NCBI GenBank assembly: GCA_026008535.1
Contig: BRKX01000014.1
Location: 19,304,694-19,368,693, forward strand
Reading direction: 5' to 3'
Origin: Perilla frutescens
Lineage: Eukaryota; Streptophyta; Magnoliopsida; Lamiales; Lamiaceae
DNA: 64,000 nucleotides
Part shown: positions 34,210-46,000 of the stretch, piece by piece
Numbering within the stretch: the first letter of the stretch is position 1
Layout: every line of letters begins with the position of its first letter
Notes under the pieces: generated by a model
Database searches by the model: none
The model's input: the letters and a program-made list of their open reading frames with translations, nothing else
What the model was told of the DNA's origin: nothing
Program-made: the position numbers and the translations under genes

Positions 34210-35758
34210 TAGGGATGTTAATTTAGCCCGAAACCGATGGATTGGTTTGAATAGACAGAAAAAATATAGGATTAGGGCTGAAAGATTCCATCCTAAAAAA
34301 AATAACCGAACGGGCCGGACCGATAGGGCTGACGGGCCAAACGGGCTGGACCTGCCAACCTGCATTGTTTTGGTTATAACTTTTTCTAAAAAAATTCAAT
34401 TCATGAAGAGTCAGAGGCGTTGGAAAGCTAACTTAATTATCTTTCCATCCATATATTATGCATTTACAGATTCCAAGTATGCTAAGAGTTATGAATTTTT
34501 AAAGTTACAACCTATATTGAATGAGTATCATTCAATGATGCAATTTTTCATTAAATGTTATATTTTCATTTATGAAATACAGTATTGCATTTATCAATGT
34601 TATAAAGACTATAATTGATTAGTATGATGTATAAAATATATTAGAATATTTGATAATTTGTTATGAGTTTGAGGATACATGTTGTTTATTCGTTTGTTGG
34701 TTCTCAAATGTCAAAACCTTTCACTTTAATTTGTTTTATTATTTTATTTTATTTTTGTTGAGAAATTTAAATTTCACTCGTTATCCATCTATTATTATAT
34801 ATAATTGAAGTTTAAAGTATTAAAATTATATTATTTATCATGTTTTCAATAATTTAATTGTATAAACATTCCAATGTTATCATTTTTTTAATATATGAGA
34901 AAGAATATAAAGATATACGTAATTTGAAGTATCAATTGTTTTTAAAGTAGAAAAATAATGTAATTCTAATGTTGATATCGATGATTGAGCATAGTTATTG
35001 TGATGTAATTTGAAATTATTATTTTTGAAAAAATAAACTAAGGTTGAACACTATTATCATGAAATGTACTTAATTTTGATTTTTTTCTTTATTACTCGAA
35101 TGTTCTTAATGTGTGATGTTAATTATATTATTTTTTACCCTTTTATTTTCTCATATCTTTTTTTACTAGCTAATTACTATTATTTATCATGTTTTAAATA
35201 TTTAATTGTATAATATTATAATGTTATTATTTTTTTAATAAATAATGAAGACTTTAAAAATGAAATCCAAACATGAAGCTTCAAATATTATTGTTAAAGT
35301 AGAAGAAAATTGTACTTCAAATAAGATCGAAGATTGAACTATAATTAGATTTATGATATAGTTTGAAATTGTTGTTTTTGAAAGAAGAAATTATGGTTGA
35401 AGATTATTGTTATCTATCATTTCATGTATTGTTAATTTCTTTATTTGATGCACTTTGATGTTAATAAAATTTTATATTTGTCATATTTTATTTTTATTTT
35501 TATTTTCGTGTATTTATTTTTTTCAAGAATAAGAGATGGTGATCCTTTTTAGAATTATCAAGATATATTTTATACATGTGAAAAAAATTCATTAACATGC
35601 CGGCCCAATGGGCTAGCCCGAAAATCGAAGGGTTAGGGTTAGGGCTAAGAATTTTCAGTCCGAAAAAAAAATTTAACCGAATAGGCCCGAACTGAATAAG
35701 TGCGAAACCGAATAGGGTTGGCCTGAAACCGAACGTGTTGGCCCGATTGACATCCCTA
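34210..35758. mobile_element. non-autonomous hAT-like element (1.5 kb)
   Basis: Ends TAGGGATGTTAAT (34210-34222) and ATTGACATCCCTA (35746-35758) are inverted repeats with one mismatch. Flanks cctccgag (34202-34209) and tctccgag (35759-35766) form an 8-bp target duplication with one difference. The subterminal regions are rich in GGGC, GCCC and CCGAAC motifs; the interior is AT-rich with no transposase frame. It inserted just upstream of the FAR1-like N-terminal piece. Confidence 0.82.
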
Positions 35759-35766
35759 TCTCCGAG

Positions 35767-37099
35767 ACATCAGTCTGGAGGGAAACGTTCAAGTAACATT
35801 CATCTTCGACATAAATCTATATACAAGATATTTAAGATAAATAACTACATCAAATTGAATTTGAGCATTTATATACAAAAGAGTCACACGTCTGACTAAT
35901 AAAAGCACTTCTTATTCTCAATAATTGAACATTTAAATATCGAATAATAACTTAAATCAAGCACTCAATTTCCACTTTCATACGCAAACAATTTTTGGAT
36001 ATTCAATATAATCACTTCATTAACATGTCTCACTAGTAAAAACCCTTAAATATCACCCTTAAATGGAAACACGTGAAAATATAACCGTAGAAATAAAGCA
36101 CAAAATTTAGCCCCAAAACAAGGGCCCCCGTCAAATTTAAATATCAATTAACAATTTAAATCAAATATTCAATTTCCGATTTCATACGCACAAAATGATT
36201 GGGCATTCAATACAATCATTTCATTAACAGCTCTCAATAATAAAAAAATAAAACCCTTAAATATCACCTTAAATCAAATGCATAAAAATATAACTCTAAG
36301 AATACATCACAAAATCAACCCCTAAAACAGGGACACACACACATGAAAATTATACCCAAATTCATCCGACAAGAACACAATGAATCAATAATCATCTATC
36401 GATATTCTGCATATGTCCTGAAAATTTGTATACCCAATTTTATTCATCAATCGAAAGATGGCAGAAACCCTAAAAATTTATATATCTCACAGCTAACCAG
36501 ACTTCTGAAATCGCACGCTATATTTCTAACAGATAAATTCAACTTGATCGACGCAAAAACAAAAACATTTTGAATTTCAAAATCTATTTTTTTGGGAGAA
36601 TGACATATTGGAGAAGACAACACAATTAAAATATAATACATATTCAAAATTTTCGCCCAAAATTCAAAATCCGCCAAATTTTTTGCTTTTACACTATTTC
36701 CATCTTGAAAACATAACCATACCCATTTAAGCATTACGATTTTTCGAAAAAAAATCTGAAAACACGTGAGTTGAACAGAAATAGCCATTTCTCCATAACT
36801 GTTCCGGCGCCGACATCAAAAAGTAGTCGGAAAATGTATCGTTCTTGCCAGAAAAATATTGCCGACATTCCCCGATATGAAGGTGGGACCCACAACCTAC
36901 TTTTCACTTTGCAAGGCAATCATTTCTGTCCGAAAAGTGTTCTAATAGCTAAATGACGTATTTGACTCAAAATACGCTCATATACGGCTAGAAATTAAAA
37001 AAAAATTATTTTGAGTTAGCGGGACACATGGCCGCATTTGGACGGGTCTCAGATATTATCCGGGGAGCATAAAATTTTCCTCATTTATTTAACTCCATA

Positions 37100-37162
<63 letters not shown>

Positions 37163-37260
37163 TACTTTTGTGGTGTATAAAGTTATTTTAGTGTTGCATT
37201 TAGTAAATCCCTTCTTTTTTAGTATGGCAAAGTAATTACTGATTAGGGATTAGAAGTTGG
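35767..37260. other. intergenic region
   Basis: No gene is recognised. Two diverged copies of a block containing tcatttcattaaca-type sequence occur near 35930-36060 and 36160-36270. A (TTA)n microsatellite of about 20 units lies at 37099-37161, close to the promoter of the next gene. Confidence 0.5.
37099..37161. repeat. (TTA)n microsatellite
   Basis: About 20 units, 160 bp upstream of the start codon at 37318. Confidence 0.9.
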
Positions 37261-37271
37261 TATTTGTGAGT

Positions 37272-37280
37272 GAATATAAA
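37272..37280 (+). promoter_or_regulatory. TATA-like box upstream of the 305-residue protein gene
   Basis: aatataaat lies about 40 bases before the ATG, close enough that the true leader may be short or start elsewhere. Confidence 0.3.
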
Positions 37281-37317
37281 TTAATTAATTAAATGAAATG
37301 ATGCACTGCGTTGAGGG

Positions 37318-40300
37318 ATGGAGACTCAGACTCCTCCCCATCAAACCCGTCCACTTACTCAAGACTTCGCGCCGCCGCCGTCACCGTTTCCGTCATCCTC
37401 GGCGGCGCGGCTGTGGAGACCAGCTGCTCAACGAAACCTGAGGAACCAGTGGTTGAAGCTCAATTCTCTCCGCCATGACTGGCACTCTGCCGCCTCCGCC
37501 GGCCGCTCTCACGCCACCGCCATCGCCAATTCTTACCTCTCTCAGAAGTAAACCACATTTACATACATATGTGTGTGTGTGTGTGTGTGTAAGTTAATTA
37601 ACACAATCAGGAAATTGTATATGTTGTGAACGAACTAGGAAAAAATGGACACATATCAATCACAAAGATGGTGCCAACTTGAAAAGTGATGTAAACGTTT
37701 TAGGTGCTTGTATTTTGAAGATTGTCGTACTCTCTGATAGTTGTAGATGTGTTATTTATGTATAAAGATGGTTGTACTTACTGAGCTGCAATCTAATTCG
37801 TGCCTAACACATGCAAATCTTGCTTCCGTTTTTTCATTGAAATTGATTTGTTATAATAGGAATATGAGACTATCAGAAGTCAGGTTAGGATTATAGTTGA
37901 TATTATAGATCTTTCTTAAATATACATCATCCTAGTAAGTACCTAAGTTTGGTTTTTCACTTTTTCTTTCTGCATTTTGCTGTATGCATGATTTCCTCTT
38001 TGGTTAAAGGGATTGATTTTTAAATATTTGTAGGTATATGGATGGAATGGACTTTGGTGTGTTGAGTGACATGCCTAATATTCGAAAGAAAGCTTCTTAC
38101 AAGTTGCTTAGGCAGCAGGTTTCATCCAGTTCTTGCATTTTCTTTTCTTTGTTCCGTTTTGCTTCATGGGAAGAGACAGTTTGGACCTAGACTTCGTTCG
38201 AGAGTTCTGGTACCATGTCATTTTAATACATGGGAGTGTATTCCCAAAGGGTATATGAAAAACAAAGTAAATAATCAATTTTCTAGTCTATCAATGTTGT
38301 TTTGCACCGAGGTACTTGTTCTGATGGAGCGGATTATTGAAGTTCATGAAAGTGACGATGAAAGTGCTTAGGTTTGATCAAGATTTGAATATGCTCCTAT
38401 TCTTCAATTATTGCCATAACCCATAGCATTGATGGAAAAACAGCATTTTGGTATAAATTAATCAAAATATGAGATTTGTTGATTAAACAGATATGTGAAA
38501 AATGTGAGACACTTGCCTTTTATGATGTTTGCAGCGGCAGAGCAAAATGACAATGGTTGTAGAGCTAGAAATATTTCTTCTATGATAAAAGTGTAGCATT
38601 ACTTTATATGGCTAATTTATAACTTTACCAAACTACTGGAGTGATGTATATATCTTGTGCTTCATTTTTTTTTAAAGAACCAAGAAATTTAACTGGACTC
38701 TGATGGTGCTGTTATTACATCATGTTGTGAGTTGTGACTATATATCAATGTTGAGTTGTAATTATTGATATGAAGAGGTTTCATTAGATTTGCGAGGCTT
38801 TAGACTCTCAACGCCACACTGGTTCTAAATACTAAACAAATAGTGATATTTAATATGTCGATTTAAAGATGGGATGTTGCCGATGTCAATTTAATACCTT
38901 ATAACCGTAAAGTTTGCATTTTCTTGCAAGTTATTTAACGCTATTCGAAGTGAGGTGAGCCTAGTTTAAAAACAAAAAATGGCATATTTTCTCTACCTTT
39001 CTCCACAAGGTCTATATTTGTAAATATGAGATAGTTCCTTTCTGCAGGAGCTTTATAGAGGCAAACTATTGTCATCTTACAGAGATATGGTACGTATCAA
39101 TTTTTCTTGGTAATAACATACTATCTGATTTATGTAGTTTAGTACAGTTTGTCTGATATGAAGTCTTTTTACCATTTTTTATCTGTTTTGGAGTAATGTG
39201 AGTTGGTGAACTTTTTTTTTTCTTTTTTATTAGAGACATACAATTTTTATTGAACTAGGCAAACAGAGTCATTCCTTATATTCCAAAAGGTTGTCGGTGC
39301 ATATTTTTCTCATAAAATGTTTTGTTTTGAAGTGTACAAACTGTTCTGTTTTCTTAGTTTCCACCTTCTTGAAGTTAGTATTAACGGAAATTCATTCACA
39401 ATTTTATATATATTTATATATATATACACGCGCGCGCACACGTATATATATAAATATCTGAAAACTGATTTCCAGGTTGGAGCTCTGACTCATATGGATA
39501 AGATATGTAAATCTATGAGGTGTTATTCTAGAGGGACAAGTAACAGTCCTCTGGCTCAGTTTTCTTTCACGTCAGAAGATGGCAGTGACAGCGGCGACTG
39601 TGGTGGAATCCCTGTTTTTACATTCTGTTCAATTGCTTCTTTTGGTATGTGCACTCTTGCAACTTCAGTAATCATTAGCCTTTCAGCCTGCGTCATAACT
39701 TTCTGAAGCCTGTGAAAGCAGTCTGTAATATTCCCATCTCTTGCTCCTTTTTGTTTGCAACACGAGTCCAATAAAAGGCTAAAAAAGGTAAGACAATCAT
39801 CCAGAGGATTATATTCAGATAATGTTATCTGAATTAGTATATTTCTGTTGCCAGTCAAAAACAGTGGGTATTTGGTTTTAAGTAAATCTTTTCTCAAATT
39901 TGTTAAGTTAAAATGTCCACTCGTGGCACCAAAGCAGAACAAAGAACATTGTTATCTGAAGTGGCATATTTAATTGTCAACTAATCGCTGGTAGAAATTT
40001 ATCCTTCAATTATAATCTGAATCCTTGTCTGATTGTTCGGTGACCTTTGGTGATAAGTTATACTCGCCAAACTATACATTCAGCTTCTAGTTCTGTTTCA
40101 TTTCCTGTCTAGTTCTTGATACTCTCTTACTGTATTCTTTTGTTAAGCTGTATTTTGCATAAGTTCTAGTTCAACCCTGAAATTCAATTTTTTCAGCTTG
40201 AAATGCTGAACTATTTTTATGACCTTGTTATGATTATTTTTCCGATGTCTTTGTCATAACCTAAAATTTATTTTAAATGATTACAGAAGAGTTAGCCTTG

Positions 40301-42019
40301 GAGATTGCCCAAATGTTCATATTAGAATTAAATTTGAAGGTAAATTGAATTCTGGTAGACCTCTTTGAAAGATTTAATTTGTTTCTGTCTTACCTATTTC
40401 TTCATTATCATCTGAAATACCCTGTTGCAGCGGTTACTTGTGATTGAATTCCTCTCCATCAATGATGAAAAATTTGGAGAAGCCATGGGATTGGAATGGT
40501 CTGATGAACTTTATGAGGGAGAATTCAGTGATCTGACTGCATTGAACTTATACTCAGAAGAAACTCATGAACCAATACTCCCATCCCTTAGAACTTGCAA
40601 CTTAAGTACTTCTCACATGCAATCTAAACGGCAGCAAGATAGCAATGTTTTACAGGTATTGGATTCGCTTCAATTTAGCTGTGAAGATCCGCAGAAAAGT
40701 CCCTGCTTTTATTTCTATTAATATCTGAATAGTAAAGCACTAAAGCATGCACTGCTGCTTGGAAATGAATACATAATGTTATGTAGTCCTGATAAATAAA
40801 TCAATTTAATGCAATTAATTGAGTCCCTTATTGAACTTGTTCTGTTTTCACATTCTTTTCATGCTTGTATAGTAAGTTATGATGTAATGTTTATCTCAAA
40901 TGTATACGATGTATCTCCAAGTTACTGATCGACCCTCGTTATATCTTCAATAAGTGCAATGCGCACATTAAAATTTCATTATTGTGCAAACATCGGGATA
41001 TGTATGTATATTGTCAAGTCATTGATTCAGTATATGCAACTAGTGAGTAGGGATATATGTTTACATGCTCGCATGTTGATATATGGACATATATTACACG
41101 TCATTTATATGTGCATAATGTGGATATCTATGTGCATAATTATGCGTCTTTACATAACAACCTGGCTGCTTCAAAAAGATGCCTCCTTAATCTTAATTTA
41201 ATTATCTGTCTCTGCTATACAGATTTACATAACAACCTGGCTGGCAGAGGTGAACATAGATAAATGCAGGTAAAATCACCCTTACAACCTTCTCAGATTC
41301 TTCTAAATGCTTGATTGCCAGTTTTTGCATTTTTTTAGTTCTCTCTTCTCGCTCTTTAGAGTGCGATATAGAAATCTGAAGAGCAATGAACCACGTTCAA
41401 ATTCATATGCATTTTGGATGGTGGAAGTGGGTTTGAAATGGCGGAATTGGAGCAAACCTATTCCCCTTTAAAGCTTTAATTTTGTTTCTTCCCAACTCAA
41501 ACCTAATTAAGCTTGCCCTGTTCTGCATCAGCTCATTCTGAAGTTGATAATTTCTGATTTCTCAAGGTAGGATGTTACACATATGTGCTTACTTCATATC
41601 TTTAAAATAACAGTTCAGATGTGTTATTAAATATTAATTGTGCACGTGATTGTGGTATGAGTAGTTTCAAATATGTGTGTCTATAGGAGTTATACATAGA
41701 TATTGCATACAAACAAATCGAGCTAGGAATGGGTTGGCCGAGACCCTCTAAAGACTTGCTATCTTTTTACAGAGCTTAAGACACCTCGCGTCCATGATAT
41801 TAAAACTTAGGTTATTTTTTCAGTTTGGATTTGCTCGGCTGTTAAGCCCTATTGCCTGGGAAGTATCTCTGTTATCAAGAATTATAACGTCTGCATATTT
41901 TCAACGGATTCTGTGATCATTGCATAGTAGTTGTAACTATTTCCATTTACAGGGTGGACGAGATATTTGCTATTGTTGGAGGGGAGATGCATGTCGACTT
42001 TCTTGAAACATCTGGTTGA
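37318..42019 (+). CDS. conserved plant protein of unknown function, 305 residues, eight exons
   Basis: I do not recognise a named domain. Coding exons, all with GT/AG borders and matching phases, are 37318-37547, 38034-38118, 39048-39089, 39476-39644, 40287-40339, 40431-40655, 41223-41269 and 41953-42019. The N-terminus is rich in Pro and Ser; then come NQWLKLNSLRHDWHSAASAG and SHATAIANSYLSQKYMDGMDFG (residues about 50-85), MPNIRKKASYKLLRQQ, and a short serine/acidic linker (SEDGSDSGDCGG). The C-terminal half has predicted helical blocks (EELALEIAQMFILELNLK) and ends VDEIFAIVGGEMHVDFLETSG. No signal peptide or membrane segment is evident. The clean splicing over eight exons argues for a real gene. 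A (TG)n run at about 37569-37590 lies in intron 1. Function is unknown. Confidence 0.85.
39405..39455. repeat. alternating purine-pyrimidine tract in intron 3
   Basis: TA repeats flank a cgcgcgcaca core, the kind of sequence that can adopt Z-DNA. It lies 20 bases before exon 4. Confidence 0.6.
41149..41172 (+). other. partial echo of exon 7 within intron 6
   Basis: tttacataacaacctggctg, found at the start of exon 7 (41224), also occurs 75 bases upstream. The upstream copy lacks an AG directly before it, so it is probably not spliced. Confidence 0.6.
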
Positions 42020-43090
42020 TGATGATGCTCGATTTCACATCTAAACGCAGTGAAGATGCTGAATCGATAGCTAGTTAGCTACACAGTAGAAGGATATGAT
42101 CTCTCTGGCAATGCCCAAGCAGATTAGCAGCAGACACGGTAGCATTTCAGCACGAAACTACCAGAGAACCCCTGTTTCAACGCTTCGCAAAACCAACTAC
42201 CGGGAATCTCACCTAATGCATCACAAAAGAAGGATTTGACTTCTCATATGGCGCAACTAACAATTTATTCAAACTTCTGCTAACTAGGTAAAAAATGATA
42301 ATACTTCATTCAATCAAGTGTGTTTGGATTTACGGTGTATTTGTATGCAACATCGCAAAAGGCTGGTACTAACACATACTTAACAAAACAGCCGAGGCTA
42401 AGAAATCCCGATCCTGATACTCTTAGATTTATGTAATATTTCCCAAATCTCAATCCTAGTCTTTTTATGCTCCACATAAACAGTTTAGCTTAAATCAAAA
42501 TGACTGCAGTGGTGAAATCCAGAAATGCAAATGTTAAAAACGAAACAACAGAAATGGCAGCTGAACCTAATATCAATAATAAATACAAGAAGTTTGGTAG
42601 CATAATTGGAGTCATAATTTGACTGAAGGTATCATCCTCTAAAAAGTTCAAACCAGTAGAAGAGGATAGCATTTGCGATTGCAATTTACATGTACATAAA
42701 TCCAAATGAAAGGCACTATTTGCCTGACAAATACTCGTTGCAGATGAAAAATAAACATCGTATGATACTCAAGATTAAAAAAGGAAATGAGAGAGAGATT
42801 GAAGTGACATTATAAATTTCCTCTACCTAGTTGCCAATATACATGAACCGCCACGCTGCATTTCCATTAACCAGTTTTGGCAAAAATGGAGAACCCCATT
42901 TCTTTTTCAATTTTTATATGATAATACATTAACTGGACTTTTTCATATTTCTCAAAAATGAGATCTGTGGCTTAAATAAACATTTAAAGAGACGGCATCT
43001 ATGTTGGGTGTTTGGTCATAGTGCAAGTGCAAGGGTATAAACAAGCGGAGAGATTTGGCCATCAACCAGGAAAGATCACTCAATTAATTA
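42020..43090. other. convergent 3' regions of two genes
   Basis: The stop codons of the plus-strand gene (42019) and the minus-strand gene (43091) face each other. The gap presumably holds both 3' untranslated regions; no other gene is seen. Confidence 0.6.
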
Positions 43091-46000
43091 CTATAGTGAT
43101 AGACATTGTACGCTGTCAGGAAGACTTTTAGGCATGGGAAGAGCAGTTACATATCTTTGTGGGATATATTTTTGCATGTTTGCATTCACATCAATTGAAG
43201 CTGTTTCTGCATTATCACTTTGCCCACGCCCATGGAACTTTGCAAACCGATTGATGATCGAGAACTTCTCCAACTCTTGATATTCTACTCGTAAGTCCAA
43301 TATGGATGCGCTTTTGTCCAATCTACAGCATAGAAAACCGACTTCCTTATCAAAAGAGGGCAGACCAACATACAACCACGAATACAAAAGGAAAATTAGA
43401 GCAAGACTAAAGACAATCCTGAAAGACCAGCATACTACAGAAAACATAAAGGTAAAATTACTATATAAAAACGCAAACCTAAACGCAGTATCCACCCCTT
43501 CCCCTCCAAAAGAAGTGAAAGTCATGAAGCATAGAGCAAAAGAAAGCAAAGCGACTAAGTAAAATGTGCCAACTTGCAAGAATATGTGTTTCTACACCAA
43601 AGAGACCTTAAAGGTTCTAGAGAAATTTTTGAGCATGCTGCTAAAGTTTGACCAGATAATTCAGTCACCCTTTGCCGAGATAAGATATTGCAAACTCTGA
43701 ATCACTAACCCAAGATGGTGTTGGTAAATCAAATACAGCTATTTAAAGACTCAAGACAATAAGTTCAACCAACAAAAGTCTACCTCGATAAATCATATTC
43801 TAACTTCCTAGCTCTTTCCATAAGCTCTTCGGTAGCTTTTGCATGGCTCAAACAACCATTTCTCTCTGGCGATTCGCCCTTGGCAATAAGTCTAGGATAT
43901 ATTGAACAAGGAGCAAGTTATCGACACAAACAACATAAGAAATTCAGGAGGAATAAAATTTCAATACTGTATTTAGGAATTTTAAGAATGTCAAAGTTCA
44001 TTCTTACAGGTCTGTATTGTCACAAGGAACATCCAGATTACTTGAGCGACATGCCATGCTACAAGCATCTCCTAGAGCTGTCCTGGAGACATGATAAGCC
44101 AAATTCTGATAACCATGACTAGCATCAGCACAGATAACATCTGCAGGTGCAGGGCGAAGCAATTGCTGCATAAGATGTGTTGTCAAAATAAGCCTTCTTT
44201 TGGATCTAAGCGCTGGACGTCCATCTTCAATTGACTCAGCATCATCTTCGATCTGTTATAAGAAAAGCCATGATGAATGTGAAAAACTATATAAAAATTC
44301 AAGTTCATAGAATTGAGGAAAAGCATGTATTAACTATATCAGACCTTTTGAGTAAGACGATTAGCAGCTTTATTCCAGTCTGCCTCTGCCATGCTGTTAA
44401 ATCATGTGAATTAGTAAAATAAATGTCAAGCACACAAAAGCCTATTGAATCACGATCATAATCGATGCTAAATTCCATTATCTCAGATTGATTATACAGA
44501 AAAAATAATTCAAAGAAAGGAAAATAGAAAGTAAAAGAGACTCAAGATGGCACCTCAGAGACCACAGATCTTGTGAATCCTGTGATATTTCTTTGTGCCA
44601 TGGATGAAGTCCAGGAGAAGCTTTTGTCTGTTTCTTCGGTTTCAAGACCAACTGATGCTGACCAGTGATATTCAGCTGTGGTGGCCAAGGAGAAGTGAAA
44701 TGTCCATTCTCCACCAGTGAGGAAGTTTGATGGCTACTATTTATTTGGTACACATCACTTGGGGTAGCAGTTCCTCTCACCTCTGGAGTCGCAGGATCCA
44801 AATCACTGGAAGCCTTTGCAAAAGGAGTTTCTACTGGTTTTATGGGAGTAACTTGGTGTGCACCATGTATTTGCAACATTTGCCCATTACTGAAAGTCCT
44901 ATACCGACTGAACCATGATGAATCCAGCTGGGGACTAACCTGCTGCGGTTGATCAGCTCTAACAGAAGTCATATGATTACTACAAGAAAATCTCTGAGAA
45001 ACATCCCTATTAAGTCCCGAACTATCACCTAAGGCTACATTTCCCTGATGAGAAATTTTTCTCTGCAAGATGTCAAGTGGCCTAGAAAAACCTAGAACTT
45101 TACAATCCTCAGTCTGAGGTCCACTGCTTGAACCTATAGAACCTCCAACTGCAGCATTATGTTCATTGTGCTCCCCAGCTCTCAGACCTCCTTGCTGAGT
45201 ATCTTCAATTTTATCTGGTCCTCTCATCCTCTTTGAGGCCCTATCATATGAATCCGTCTCTCCATCCTTCAAGACCTCCATTTGGCTTTGTGAGACAGAA
45301 TTTTGATGAGAGATGCTATTAGGTTTCAAAGATTGACCTAAGGCTTCAATATCTTTCTGTTTTAAAGCTGAACTTGAAGGAGAATCATCTGATAATTGTT
45401 TGATGGATGGTGTTTTTCCTAATGATTTTATCATCTTTGTGACTGTGTCCGTATTTACAGATGCTATAGGGTGATCAGAGCTTTCTTTCAACCTTTGCTC
45501 TTCCCCGTTAGCAACTCCCTCAGAGTTTACATAACCTTGCATCAGAGAAGCCGAACTTGATTCCACAATATTTGACAGGGGTGACTCCGGAATACGTGAT
45601 GATACTTGCTGAAATTGAACACCCATATTATGCTGAAGTTTAGGAACATTGGTCCACATATTTTGCTGAGCAGAATTTCCCTGTTGACTAATTCCAGCTA
45701 TGGCAAATTGCCCAGATGTCTTCTCCTGATCACTACTTGATGCACCATCTGTTCGAAATCTTTCTGTTACATTATCTGGATGGCTTTGTTGATACCTGCC
45801 ACCAGATGAAGCATGATTATCTAGTCGAAAACTGCTAGAAGCATCAGGCAAGAGACTCTCTGAAGATCTTCTTTGTGCAGGATGTGAAGCATTTCCATTG
45901 AAGGAATCCAAATGCTGTGTCATTGGCATTTGTCCGCTTACCCTTGCTATTTGTTGATTCTGAACAATACCTCTGGAATGTGGAGTTCCAGAATGGGGAG

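Noticed and set aside
36343..36956. Overlapping frames on both strands upstream of the eight-exon gene
   Set aside because: No conserved motif; the frames are short, and the region reads as intergenic.
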